A stretch of DNA of 30,598 nucleotides from a virus: positions 1 through 30,598 of IMG/VR virus record IMGVR_UViG_3300031876_000239. The stretch is one strand, 5' to 3'. The notes under the pieces were generated by a model, which ran no database searches, was not told the origin of the DNA, and was given only the letters and a program-made list of their open reading frames with translations. Shown in pieces: positions 12,993 to 20,991 of this stretch. How positions within the stretch are numbered: position 1 is the stretch's first letter; every line of letters begins with the position of its first letter. The position numbers were made by a program, and so were the translations under genes.

Positions 12993-15038
12993 CTAGTCAC
13001 CCGTGATCTGAACACATAAATCTCCAAGCATCAAAAACAACTTCGTAACCTTCACTTCACCCTCTTTCAAAACGCTTACTTCGGCAAACACCCTCACAAC
13101 CGCTTCTTGACTTAGATTAAATATGGATTGAATCGAAGGGTCTGAAACCGCTTTCAAAATCGTCTCCTTCGGAATCGTGAAGCCTAATTGAATTGAATGC
13201 GCTGCTGAACCAGCAATAATTGCATCCTTCAGAATTGACATCCCAAACAAAACACTGGCCAAAGCATGTGCAACTGCATCCTTCAAAACATTAAATCTCG
13301 TTTCAGCCGCTTCAAACGCTTCCAAAACAACCGACGAATCCTTCGCCATTTCAAAGGCGCACTTCTCCGCATGAAGACCTGAACATCCCGCAACAGAATC
13401 AACGAAAATCTCGTATGTTTGTCCTCCTGCCATTGTTAGGAAATCAAAGCGAATATTGTAAGGAGATGCGGTTTTAGTCATATAAATCAAGCCTATTTTT
13501 GCGGTGCAGCTTGTGTAGAAACATGTGAGTCTATCATTGCCGGTTAAGCTATCGCTTTCCGTAATCCAATCTGTGGGGTCCGTATCCCACGTTCCATTAA
13601 CGCGTTTCTTGTAATATATGTGCTTTGCAGTTGGTGAGCCCGCCCAGAAACAGTACAAATCATTATTAGCTGTGTTCCTGCTCAAAACTGGCCCTCCTGA
13701 AGAGCCTATGTTGCTTTGAACTGTTGTTTCTGAGCTGAAGGAATCTGAAGTGTAAACATATTCTGTATGAATTATAGGATAAGTTGAAACTTTACAAAAT
13801 ACTAAATGGACGTTATCGCCTTGAGCAACTGCAGAATGTCGCTGTCCATACACAATGGCTGAGGTAGTCGCCACTTCAGACCCCCATGATGAGCCATCCC
13901 ACCTTTTCGCTATTATTGTAGCACCTGAATAAGCGTATATGGCAAGCATCTTCGCTGATGTTAATGTAATAATGCTTACATGCCAATTATTGCTAGAAGT
14001 GGCACTGGTTAATTCATAAGGGAATCCTGAAGGTGTTGTTCCCCATGTCCCGTCATTGTTGCCTGACTTTGTTACGTATGGGTGATATGCTGCGTCATAA
14101 TGCAAGAAGCCAATCCATGCGTAGCCATTGCTATCAACTGTAACCGATGGATAAAAAACCCATTCGCCCGTCGCCTGATAAGCTGTTTGCTCGTCTGCAC
14201 TCCACGTTATTGTTCCGTCACTATTTGGAGTCCCGCGACGATATGTTAGGGCTCCGCCTGAAGTGCCTGTGGCATAAGCATAATGCACGTAAGTTCCATC
14301 AAAATATGTGCTGAAGTCTCGGCCTTCGCCTGCAGCTCTAACAGTTGTCGGGTCACTCCACGTTGACCCATCCGTGCTTGACCGGAAGACCATGTTTGAC
14401 CCGTCACCATAAAACACCCAAAAACGCCCGCTCGCATAAAACGACTTACGTTGAAATGCTGCCCATGTTGCACGGTCAGTTGTTGAAGTCCCGACTGTAC
14501 TAGGGTCGATGCTAAAAGTACGCTGAACATCAAAAACAACATCTTTGTTTACATCATCAAAACTCACGTTTACTGCAACGTCATTCCAATCAAAGCCGAC
14601 AGCACTTAGAAATTCTTCAGTGTTCCAATCATGTGTTCCAAACATAAGACATTTTGCTTTAAGAGAAAATGTTTTTGCGGATGTTAATGGAATCTTGAGT
14701 TTGCCCGCTGTAGGTATAGTGCCCTCGATTGAGATTTTCACTTTATATAGGTCGGCTCTAAACCTGAAATAGACCCATATTTCAACATCCTTAGCTGTAA
14801 TGTGGTAGGCGACAACATCGTTTTCAGAATCTTCGTAAAGCTCTATTTGAACTGTGACTCCGAATTTTGGCGGATTAATTGCAAAAGAGTCTTCCCATTC
14901 GTTAGAAACTTTGACGACGCCGTTAACGTCAAAAAAATGTCGAATGAACGTCATCTCGATTGATGGGATACCCATAAAAAGAGAGCGAGGTATCTGCTTA
15001 TCTTTCGTAATGGCAGAATACACACGCTCAAGCACCAA
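12993..15038 (-). CDS. Tail fibre / receptor-binding protein with sialidase-like beta-propeller
   Basis: A 681-aa protein at the distal end of the tail gene order, probably the adhesin. The N-terminal ~170 residues are beta-rich and may attach it to the baseplate. Residues ~180-530 form a beta-propeller: an Asp-box-like S-S-T-D-G-S-T-W (220-227) and repeated W-x-x-F/Y-x-G, Y-A-W-I-G-F and N-D-L-Y-C-F-W-A-G strands. The C-terminal ~110 residues are helical and Ala-rich, with several V-x-K-D-A/S-I-type repeats that could trimerise. Such propellers bind or cleave glycans; catalytic residues cannot be assigned by eye. The start is TTG (or GTG three bases on) with GGAGG eight bases upstream. Confidence 0.78.
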   Translation of the reverse strand: MVLERVYSAITKDKQIPRSLFMGIPSIEMTFIRHFFDVNGVVKVSNEWEDSFAINPPKFGVTVQIELYEDSENDVVAYHITAKDVEIWVYFRFRADLYKVKISIEGTIPTAGKLKIPLTSAKTFSLKAKCLMFGTHDWNTEEFLSAVGFDWNDVAVNVSFDDVNKDVVFDVQRTFSIDPSTVGTSTTDRATWAAFQRKSFYASGRFWVFYGDGSNMVFRSSTDGSTWSDPTTVRAAGEGRDFSTYFDGTYVHYAYATGTSGGALTYRRGTPNSDGTITWSADEQTAYQATGEWVFYPSVTVDSNGYAWIGFLHYDAAYHPYVTKSGNNDGTWGTTPSGFPYELTSATSSNNWHVSIITLTSAKMLAIYAYSGATIIAKRWDGSSWGSEVATTSAIVYGQRHSAVAQGDNVHLVFCKVSTYPIIHTEYVYTSDSFSSETTVQSNIGSSGGPVLSRNTANNDLYCFWAGSPTAKHIYYKKRVNGTWDTDPTDWITESDSLTGNDRLTCFYTSCTAKIGLIYMTKTASPYNIRFDFLTMAGGQTYEIFVDSVAGCSGLHAEKCAFEMAKDSSVVLEAFEAAETRFNVLKDAVAHALASVLFGMSILKDAIIAGSAAHSIQLGFTIPKETILKAVSDPSIQSIFNLSQEAVVRVFAEVSVLKEGEVKVTKLFLMLGDLCVQITGD

Positions 15039-15053
15039 AAGAAAAACCTCCTT

Positions 15054-15623
15054 TTATGCAGGTCTTTGGAATTTGGGCGTGTAATACACTTTGACTGTAT
15101 CGCCACTTTGGACATTTTTTGTTGTGTATGTGTCTCTGCAATGCATTGTTCCGCCAGAGCTTGCGTTGAAAAGTCCGCATTCATTTAGGGCATAGGTTGA
15201 CGTTATGTCGAAAGTTGCGTCCATGCTACACTCGCCTGTGGCGGCATCTTTTGTGTATGTTCCTTGAACCCGCATGACTTCAGCTCCCAGAGCAGTCTGA
15301 GAAGCGGCAGGAGCAGTGCTGTCAGTGCCTACAGCAACATAATTGAAAACTGCTGGTCTGCTTCCGCTTCCCTCGAAGGCTTGTCCGCAAAGTGCGTTTA
15401 ACCCTGCATCGACGACCAAATCGTCGAAGTTGATGAGCTTTTCATCAGTATTCACAAGAGCCATTTCCACGCCGTCAATGACCTCGAAGTTCAAAGAATC
15501 CATCATCTGCTTGGGCGTAAGGTTTTGAATTGGGCGCCAAGTCTCAATCCGTCTGTTTATGCCAGCCAAGCACAGTTGCCTGAATCTGCCATGTTCTTCG
15601 TGAACAGTTTTCCTCAAACTCAT
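15054..15623 (-). CDS. Tail appendage protein (fibre/baseplate)
   Basis: A 189-aa protein between hub and fibre. The N-terminus contains a helical stretch (R-K-T-V-H-E-E-H-G-R-F-R-Q-L-C-L-A-G). The C-terminal two thirds has the pattern V-A-V-G-T-D-S-T-A-P-A-A-S-Q-T-A-L-G (96-113), familiar from phage tail fibre and tail-appendage proteins, followed by beta-strands. Its start overlaps the previous stop by 4 nt. It probably connects the fibre to the baseplate. Confidence 0.65.
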   Translation of the reverse strand: MSLRKTVHEEHGRFRQLCLAGINRRIETWRPIQNLTPKQMMDSLNFEVIDGVEMALVNTDEKLINFDDLVVDAGLNALCGQAFEGSGSRPAVFNYVAVGTDSTAPAASQTALGAEVMRVQGTYTKDAATGECSMDATFDITSTYALNECGLFNASSGGTMHCRDTYTTKNVQSGDTVKVYYTPKFQRPA

Positions 15624-15856
15624 TTCTCAGTTTTTTCTCCCTCGCTTACAACCAGCGAATCTGAACAACCCGACCTAATAGGACAGCGCACAACCACTAT
15701 CCATCCGACCTCAACATCAAGAAAAATCCTAACCACAGAAACGTTCTCTTTGGTTTTGAACAGTTTTTTGCCCTCAGCGCGAGCTATGGCTAGGACATCC
15801 CCTAAGTCTTTGAATTTCGCTTTGTCGTCTCGAATAACTAAGGCTTTGTCAGGCAT
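15620..15856 (-). CDS. Small tail-region protein (78 aa)
   Basis: Encodes 78 residues with a helix (D-V-L-A-I-A-R-A-E-G-K-K-L-F-K) followed by beta-strands (V-S-V-V-R-I-F-L-D-V-E-V-G-W-I-V-V-V). It overlaps both neighbours by 4-8 nt, so it is translated with the tail genes. No family recognised; a baseplate component is likely from position. Confidence 0.55.
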   Translation of the reverse strand: MPDKALVIRDDKAKFKDLGDVLAIARAEGKKLFKTKENVSVVRIFLDVEVGWIVVVRCPIRSGCSDSLVVSEGEKTEK

Positions 15857-16094
15857 CGCTTCGTGTTACCTCCTTCAGAGTGCCGTCAGTATTCCAAGAG
15901 AAAGTCAGTGTGAACAGAAGAGTCTCACCATCGTAGGCTTCGAGCCTAGCTAAGGTTTTCTCAGAATTCCACATGAAACCAAGTTTCGTTATTCTTCTGC
16001 CACTCGGTGGAGATGCAATCTGCGACAAAGCACTGTGAATGGCTTTGAAGGCTTCTTCATATCGTCCGTAAGGAACAGTCCATGAGTCACTCAT
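15849..16094 (-). CDS. Small tail-region protein (81 aa)
   Basis: An 81-aa protein that starts at an ATG sharing bases with the hub stop codon (TGATG). A Trp/Tyr-containing N-terminus precedes a helix (Y-E-E-A-F-K-A-I-H-S-A-L-S-Q-I), then three beta-strands ending F-T-L-T-F-S-W-N-T-D-G-T-L-K-E-V. No known family. Its place just after the hub suggests a baseplate or fibre-attachment role. Confidence 0.55.
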   Translation of the reverse strand: MSDSWTVPYGRYEEAFKAIHSALSQIASPPSGRRITKLGFMWNSEKTLARLEAYDGETLLFTLTFSWNTDGTLKEVTRSDA

Positions 16095-17683
16095 CAAATC
16101 ACCGTCGCAACTTTGTGTCTGCTGAGATGGTCTGTTTTACTTCGCAGAGCGTATAGGTAATCAGCCAGAAGAGGCGTTTCCCTTCCCAGTTCCAAAGTTA
16201 TCTCAAGAGTTTGCGTGCTAGCATGTACGTGGTATTCTACGCTTAGAATGCGGAAGTCGGCGTCCACATTCTCGTTTGGAAGAACTACGTGAATCTTGCC
16301 TCCAGGCAGAATTGGAGTATTTCCGTAGTCGATTATTGTGCTTCGCACTGCTATGTGCTCGGCAGGGTTTTTAAGATGATTGAGAATCGCCTTCGCTCTG
16401 AGCGCACACTCATTATCTGTGTAAAGTTCCTCATCAACATCAACAAGCTCCCTTAATCCATAATCTGCTTGGCTCGCGCTGTCTTCTTCCGTTGCGCTGT
16501 AGCGTCTTCCACCGAAAAATAAACCGTCAATCCAGAAGTTTCCCGTGCCAGCTACGCTGAAATTACAGTCAAATCTTATTTTCTTTATGTTTGCCCAATC
16601 GAAACCACCCTGAACATTCCATGCATCTGCATTTGAGCTGCCAACTTTCAACTGTCTTTGGAACCATTCGTCAGCTCCTATAGTCAACACGTAAGCTGCG
16701 CTTTTGTCTGCAGTATCGTAGAGAGTCACTTGGACATTCCCATTGAAACTGCTTTCAAGCCTAAACCAAAAGCTCAAAACAGAATAAAGATTACAGTCGA
16801 CTTCCTTGCCACTGTTCAACGTTAATTGGCATGAAGCGTAATAAAGATTTTGAGCATACGTTTTGATGCTTCCACCGCCCTTCAGTTTTGTTGTTGTGTC
16901 GAGGCTTATTTCGCCTGAAACTGCACTCCAAGAACCGTCTGCGGGTATTAGGCTTTCAGTCCAAGCGTCCTTGTCTGATGGGACAGACTTGTCGGCAGCG
17001 CCATAAACTGTGACTTTGTTTCTCACGTTGTGAATGTCCTTACTGTATTCGCTGGCTTCAATTTTCTCGCTGAGAATCAAAGACGAAGTCTTGCTGTTCC
17101 GTGGGAAAAATTCAAATTTCCCATCAGGTGCAACACGAAAATCGAAGGCTATCACGCCAGCTTTGTCTGCGCTTCCAGCGACAAATTTCAAGATTTCGAA
17201 GACAGGCGTATTCTCGTATTCCAGTTGGGTGTAAGTCGTGTCCGTGTTTTCTATAAGCTCTGTTGAATCGCGAACATGGCTGAGACGCACGAAGTAGTCA
17301 ATCAAGTCTTTAACGATTTCTTCGCCTTTCCTGTTTTCGTAGGCTTCGGTCACAACCCTTCGGAAAAGGCGTTCGCCCCAACATCGTCCACTAACACGAA
17401 CATAGTGTTCAACTGGTGTCGACTCGTATTTGACGTTTTCAACATGGCACGTTATGATCTGCGGAACACTTGAGCCTCTTCCAATGTCTATGTGCCCGTC
17501 CATGCCAACAGCAATCGGATAAGACCCACCTTGGCTGTACTTCTCATCCCAATTTTGCAGAAGGCACTCAAAACTGCTCACTTCATTTGTGCAGCCCAAA
17601 TGCACATGCAAATCTACAACATCACCTTGAGGTGGAGCCACAGAGCCAAAAGCAATAGAAACTTTTGGAACTTCAACGCTCAC
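16094..17683 (-). CDS. Baseplate hub protein with inserted jelly-roll (CBM-like) domain
   Basis: A 529-aa protein of the gp27/XkdQ/gpD-type hub class that closes the tail tube and anchors the fibres. Residues 1-230 (V-D-L-H-V-H-L-G, C-H-V-E-N-V, V-R-V-S-G-R-C-W-G) and 400-529 (A-L-R-A-K-A-I-L, G-N-T-P-I-L-P-G-G-K-I-H-V-V, F-R-I-L-S-V-E-Y) fit the split hub fold. Between them, ~240-395 looks like a galactose-binding/CBM jelly roll: S-I-K-T-Y-A, L-S-F-W-F-R-L, V-Q-V-T-L-Y-D-T-A-D, F-W-I-D-G-L-F-F-G-G. The start is GTG, overlapping the previous stop by one base. The insertion suggests a glycan-binding surface on the baseplate. Confidence 0.78.
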   Translation of the reverse strand: MSVEVPKVSIAFGSVAPPQGDVVDLHVHLGCTNEVSSFECLLQNWDEKYSQGGSYPIAVGMDGHIDIGRGSSVPQIITCHVENVKYESTPVEHYVRVSGRCWGERLFRRVVTEAYENRKGEEIVKDLIDYFVRLSHVRDSTELIENTDTTYTQLEYENTPVFEILKFVAGSADKAGVIAFDFRVAPDGKFEFFPRNSKTSSLILSEKIEASEYSKDIHNVRNKVTVYGAADKSVPSDKDAWTESLIPADGSWSAVSGEISLDTTTKLKGGGSIKTYAQNLYYASCQLTLNSGKEVDCNLYSVLSFWFRLESSFNGNVQVTLYDTADKSAAYVLTIGADEWFQRQLKVGSSNADAWNVQGGFDWANIKKIRFDCNFSVAGTGNFWIDGLFFGGRRYSATEEDSASQADYGLRELVDVDEELYTDNECALRAKAILNHLKNPAEHIAVRSTIIDYGNTPILPGGKIHVVLPNENVDADFRILSVEYHVHASTQTLEITLELGRETPLLADYLYALRSKTDHLSRHKVATVI

Positions 17684-18228
17684 TATTCAACACCCCGCCT
17701 ATACATTGCTTCCTCCTCGCCACTCCGCCGAACACTACGACCATAAGTGGGTATCTCAGAAGCCACCTCATTGAAGCCTCTAACACTTGCGGTTGCCGCA
17801 TTCATTTGACTGGCAAAGTGCCACATCGCAGCAGCAGCCGCAATTATCACGCCTATACCTACGCCTGTCAGAGCAAGAAAAGTCGCATAACTGATGTTCA
17901 ATGCATTTTGAGCTGCAGCTGCAATCCAACAAGCAGCTGAATAAGCTTTCTGAGCCACGGCAACCCCCCAGCTTGTCCGCATAAACATGCCCATTACCGA
18001 GAGGATCATCATGGCTGAGTTGAACACTCGGGCTTGCTGATCGTTCAGTAAGCCAAATTGATGAGCTATGTGTCCAATAGCAGTGCCAGTGGCTCCCAAA
18101 CCAGCTATGGCTGCACCGACACTCTTAATTCGCACCGACAAGGCTTCAGCGTCGGACTGGATTCTTGCAAACTCATGGCTGGCACGATTAACAGCCCTTA
18201 TGGTGACCGCGATCTCACGGAAAGCCAC
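17683..18228 (-). CDS. Very short tape measure protein
   Basis: A 181-aa protein with typical tape measure features: an N-terminal helix containing V-N-R-A-S-H-E-F-A-R-I, an Ala/Gly-rich region, a F-G-L-L-N-D-Q-Q-A-R-V-F segment, and hydrophobic helices (about 68-86, 98-112 and 116-136) that would enter the host membrane at ejection. Its length is a small fraction of the 600-1500 aa usual in siphoviruses. At about 0.15 nm per residue it predicts a tail near 27 nm. The start is GTG, overlapping the previous stop codon by one base. Alternative: only the C-terminal module of a split gene, but the neighbours leave no room. Confidence 0.68.
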   Translation of the reverse strand: MAFREIAVTIRAVNRASHEFARIQSDAEALSVRIKSVGAAIAGLGATGTAIGHIAHQFGLLNDQQARVFNSAMMILSVMGMFMRTSWGVAVAQKAYSAACWIAAAAQNALNISYATFLALTGVGIGVIIAAAAAMWHFASQMNAATASVRGFNEVASEIPTYGRSVRRSGEEEAMYRRGVE

Positions 18229-18596
18229 TATGATCCAGCCTCCGCCTTAGCCATGTCAAGAGCCTCCAGTATTGTGTTCTCAAGTGTGGGCAAATACTTC
18301 TGGATTGCTGGGTAAAGGTAGGGGCGTGCCCTCACGTAGCGAGTGCCCATCTCAACAAACAAGGCATAAGCAGCTTCAGCACCAACCTCTGCAACCCACT
18401 CGCTAATTCTGGCGTAAATTGTACTCCTCAAGTGTCCTGTTCGCACAGGAACGATTTGCTTCGCCAAAGATTCAACATCTGCAGCCCAGCTTGCCAACTG
18501 TTGATGAACTTGTCTTTGCATGCTAGAATCGAGGTGCTCCATTGAAGCCTTGAACTCTTCAACGCCCTCAACATCACATTTTATCTCGATCGCCAC
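18228..18596 (-). CDS. HK97 gp10-like head-tail/tail completion protein
   Basis: A 122-aa protein with the family core V-P-V-R-T-G-H-L-R-S-T-I (50-61), a V-G-A-E-A-A-Y-A-L-F-V-E-M-G-T-R-Y (71-87) strand and R-A-R-P-Y-L-Y-P-A-I (89-98). HK97 gp10-type proteins complete the neck or tail end. Its usual place is before the tail tube, but here it sits after the chaperone and directly before the tape measure. The start is GTG; the -1 frameshift extension of the upstream gene ends 16 nt inside it. Confidence 0.85.
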   Translation of the reverse strand: MAIEIKCDVEGVEEFKASMEHLDSSMQRQVHQQLASWAADVESLAKQIVPVRTGHLRSTIYARISEWVAEVGAEAAYALFVEMGTRYVRARPYLYPAIQKYLPTLENTILEALDMAKAEAGS

Positions 18597-19116
18597 TTTG
18601 CCTCCCTCTCCGTTTTCAACCGTTCTTCCTCCGCTTGCCTGTCCATTTCATTCAAAATCAAAATGAACTGTTGGATGGTCTTGGCTGACTGTCTAGCAAG
18701 GTGTTCTGGTGTCCAGCCGAACTCTTTGCACAGCCTATATTCTGTGAGCGCTGGGTGTGGTCTTCCTCTCCGGATCGCTCCAATAAAAAACGTTGTTCTT
18801 CAACCGTTACGCTGTTAAGCCTATTCACGATTTCGCTGAATAGTTCGCCCAACTCTATGGGTACGCCGTCTTCGTCGCTTAGCAGCTTCTCTAGAGTGAT
18901 CGGTTTATGTTGAGGTTGCTGTTTCAGGCTCGCCCAGATGGTTTCAGCTTGAATAGCCACATAATCGCTGCTTTGAATGTGCCCTGTCATCTGGCTGTAT
19001 TTTGTGTATTTCTGAATTATTCGGCTGCGCTTAGCCCAAGATATCTCATGAAAAACGTAGCTTCCTGCATACTGCTTGCCAAACCGCTCATCGAGCTCTA
19101 GAACTTGCGTTCGCAT
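18581..19116 (-). CDS. Tail assembly chaperone, -1 frameshift product (gpGT-like)
   Basis: If ribosomes slip by -1 on TTTTTTA at 18784-18790, translation leaves the 152-aa frame after codon 111 and adds 67 residues, to TAA at 18581-18583 (178 aa total). The extension reads like a real folded segment: L-T-E-Y-R-L-C-K-E-F-G-W-T-P-E-H-L, then Q-Q-F-I-L-I-L-N-E-M-D-R-Q-A-E-E-E. T-E-x-R-L-C-x-E-F-G-W is common in C-terminal parts of tail chaperones. By contrast, the zero-frame tail after codon 111 is Ser/Gln-rich and featureless. The gene lies between tail tube and tape measure, the classic place of lambda G/GT. The long form would bring tape measure and tube together. Confidence 0.8.
18658..19116 (-). 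CDS. Tail assembly chaperone, zero-frame product (gpG-like)
   Basis: The 152-aa unshifted form. Residues 1-60 are mixed beta/helix (V-L-E-L-D-E-R-F-G, S-W-A-K-R-S-R-I-I-Q-K-Y) and 70-108 helical with an acidic patch. After codon 111 the sequence (S-G-E-E-D-H-T-Q-R-S-Q-N) is low-complexity. The ATG has an AGGAGG about eight bases upstream. In phages the short form is made in excess over the shifted form. The tail tube gene ends 11 bp upstream. Confidence 0.75.
   Translation of the reverse strand: MRTQVLELDERFGKQYAGSYVFHEISWAKRSRIIQKYTKYSQMTGHIQSSDYVAIQAETIWASLKQQPQHKPITLEKLLSDEDGVPIELGELFSEIVNRLNSVTVEEQRFLLERSGEEDHTQRSQNIGCAKSSAGHQNTLLDSQPRPSNSSF
18784..18790 (-). promoter_or_regulatory. TTTTTTA slippery heptamer (-1 programmed frameshift site)
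   Basis: On the minus strand the codons read CG-T TTT TTA TTG, so T-TTT-TTA is in exact X-XXY-YYZ register with the zero frame (codons 109-111). Both tRNAs can re-pair with TTT/TTT after a -1 slip. About 5 nt downstream GAGCG can pair with CGCTC across a ~26-nt loop, a possible weak stimulator. Confidence 0.78.
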
Positions 19117-19127
19117 GATTGAGCCTC

Positions 19128-19988
19128 CTAGCTAATCGTAACTGGACCCTTGGCTACAAAAGATGCCTTTAGCGCGATCAAATCTTCGATGCGTACTGGT
19201 GTAGACACATTTTCCCATTTACATTCAGTGAAAACGGCTTTGTTGGAGCCTCCGAGACCAAACTCTAAGTCAAAAGCGGTGTCGTTGACAACATCATCGA
19301 ATTCCTCTTTGCTCTCAAACTCGAAAGTCAGCTCGCCTGTTAGGCTTCTGTGGCGGTATGGCAAATACTTTAGAAGATGACCGTTTGTCGAGCGGATGAC
19401 AGGCACTTGTTTCAGGTTGTTTTCTATTGTGAATTTCCAGTCTGACACTCGGTCGAGAACGGTCGTTGCCTTTTTAACATAGCTTTCATTGAACACAACT
19501 GCTCCAGCATATTCTGCGTAGGTTGCTCCGGTGATCTTTGCCGTTCCCACTGTCATGTTTTGCCCAGTGAGTTCAGCATTCGCCTTAACAACATCTTCTA
19601 TGCTACATTCAACAGTTACTTTCTGGAATCTGCAGCCTGTGAAAAGAAGCGAAACAATGTCTGTGGCTGAAGCAAAGACTCCTTTGTAGTATAAGGCTTG
19701 GATGCTTAGAGACTTGTTCAGTTCAGCCTTTGCATATTGGAGAAAATTGATCGGCGCATCGCTTGGAAGCGGATAGGAAACTTTCAGGCTGGCATCTCTT
19801 AAGCCTTTCTTAACAGCTTGCAGGTCTATGTTGCCCAAGCCTCGAAGCCTAATGTTACTTGGGTTTACGGATGGTTCTATGCTTTCGGCTGGGATGCCAA
19901 GCATCGAGGGGTTTGTTGGAGTTGTGCCGTAAGCGGCTTCTTCCACGTAGTATATGCGGCTTTCGTGTGCACCATAGGTTTCAACCAT
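19128..19988 (-). CDS. Major tail (tube) protein
   Basis: A 286-aa protein, assigned by order (just before the chaperone and tape measure) and sequence. The N-terminus E-S-R-I-Y-Y-V-E-E-A-A-Y-G-T-T-P is typical of tail tube proteins. Alternating beta-strands follow (S-L-K-V-S-Y-P-L, K-V-T-V-E-C-S-I-E-D, W-K-F-T-I-E-N-N, G-E-L-T-F-E-F-E), as in the tube beta-sandwich. It forms hexameric rings stacked to the length set by the tape measure. A strong RBS (AAAGGAG) precedes the ATG. No contractile sheath gene was found, so a siphovirus-type tail is likely. Confidence 0.82.
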   Translation of the reverse strand: MVETYGAHESRIYYVEEAAYGTTPTNPSMLGIPAESIEPSVNPSNIRLRGLGNIDLQAVKKGLRDASLKVSYPLPSDAPINFLQYAKAELNKSLSIQALYYKGVFASATDIVSLLFTGCRFQKVTVECSIEDVVKANAELTGQNMTVGTAKITGATYAEYAGAVVFNESYVKKATTVLDRVSDWKFTIENNLKQVPVIRSTNGHLLKYLPYRHRSLTGELTFEFESKEEFDDVVNDTAFDLEFGLGGSNKAVFTECKWENVSTPVRIEDLIALKASFVAKGPVTIS

Positions 19989-20004
19989 TCTATTTCACTC
20001 CTTT

Positions 20005-20991
20005 TTAGAGCATTCCTCCTAAGTTTTCAAAGTACCATGATTTGAGAAAGAATTCAGTTCTAAAGATGAATGGTTTAACTCGCACTTCGTCAGCGTCTCG
20101 AAAACTTGCGATGTCAAGGTATGTTATGCCAATAACGGTGATTGTGCAACTCACGTAATCGCAGTAGAGTGTGGCTGCGGATGCTCCGTTGCTTGGATTT
20201 GTGGTTCTTGCTAGAAGCCAAACGTACCCTTCATTGTCTATGTAGTCTGGCAAGTCTGAAGCCAAAACAATCGTGATTGTCTCGTCTGCACCTGCAGTTC
20301 CAGATTGGGCGTTCTGCCAATCCTCTGCAGCATGGTTCCAGACCTTCACGGTTATTCCATTTCCAGCTGGAGCTGTGCCATAACCTTCAAAGGTTAAAAC
20401 AATTTTCTTAGCGGTTTGTTCTCGAGATTCAATTTTAAAGCAGAAAAGCGTAAGGGCATATTCCCCATCAACGGTATGGCTTTTGGAATAGCGACTTTCA
20501 TCGCTGTACCAGATCTTCTCATACTCAGCGTTTGTGAGCTCAGTCCATTCTGCGTGTCTAGGAGACAGCTCCGTTGATGCTCCAGCGTGAAACGCCTTGT
20601 GGCGGTTGTCTTCTAAGGAGCCTAAACCAGCAAAATCATATTCTGTCACGTTTGGTTTTTTACAGTTCTGCCTCACAACACGGTTTATCTCTTCAACGAT
20701 TTTGTTGCGCAGGAGTCTGCCTGAATCTGATGTTTCAGGTCTGTCGGTCGCCCAGACATTCAAACGCAAGGAGCCTAAACGCTTGCGGACTGTGCCAGAC
20801 ATTTCAATTTTCGTGTCTCTGCTTTCTACTAGGCCTACAGTAACTTGTCCATCATAAGTATTGAACAGTTCGCGGTTGCACCATTCTCTGCTTATGCAGA
20901 TTTTCGCAGTTGCACCGTCTTCTTTGATAACTTGCATTTTGTTGCTGAGAAGTCTAACAACTGTTGTCACGGGATCCTCAAGTTCACTCAT
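20005..20991 (-). CDS. Tail terminator/neck protein with jelly-roll insertion
   Basis: A 328-aa protein. Residues 1-130 resemble neck/tail-terminator proteins: D-P-V-T-T-V-V-R-L-L, K-I-C-I-S-R-E-W, T-V-G-L-V-E-S, V-R-K-R-L-G-S-L-R-L-N-V-W-A-T-D, then a helix R-N-K-I-V-E-E-I-N-R-V-V. Residues ~150-290 form a beta-sandwich (I-V-L-T-F-E-G-Y-G-T-A-P, V-K-V-W-N-H, Y-V-W-L-L-A-R-T-T) like carbohydrate-binding domains. The end (I-A-S-F-R-D-A-D-E-V, I-F-R-T-E-F) may rejoin the terminator fold. I chose the ATG at 20991, whose ATGA overlaps the previous stop; an upstream in-frame Met lies inside that gene. A plain terminator is ~130 aa, so the insertion is a clear addition. Confidence 0.65.
   Translation of the reverse strand: MSELEDPVTTVVRLLSNKMQVIKEDGATAKICISREWCNRELFNTYDGQVTVGLVESRDTKIEMSGTVRKRLGSLRLNVWATDRPETSDSGRLLRNKIVEEINRVVRQNCKKPNVTEYDFAGLGSLEDNRHKAFHAGASTELSPRHAEWTELTNAEYEKIWYSDESRYSKSHTVDGEYALTLFCFKIESREQTAKKIVLTFEGYGTAPAGNGITVKVWNHAAEDWQNAQSGTAGADETITIVLASDLPDYIDNEGYVWLLARTTNPSNGASAATLYCDYVSCTITVIGITYLDIASFRDADEVRVKPFIFRTEFFLKSWYFENLGGML

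Noticed and set aside
14246-14542. 98-aa frame inside the fibre gene
   Set aside because: Shadow frame on the same strand as the fibre gene; composition is of a frameshifted reading.
12993-15038. Diversity-generating retroelement target in the fibre gene
   Set aside because: No reverse transcriptase and no template repeat were seen in the window.
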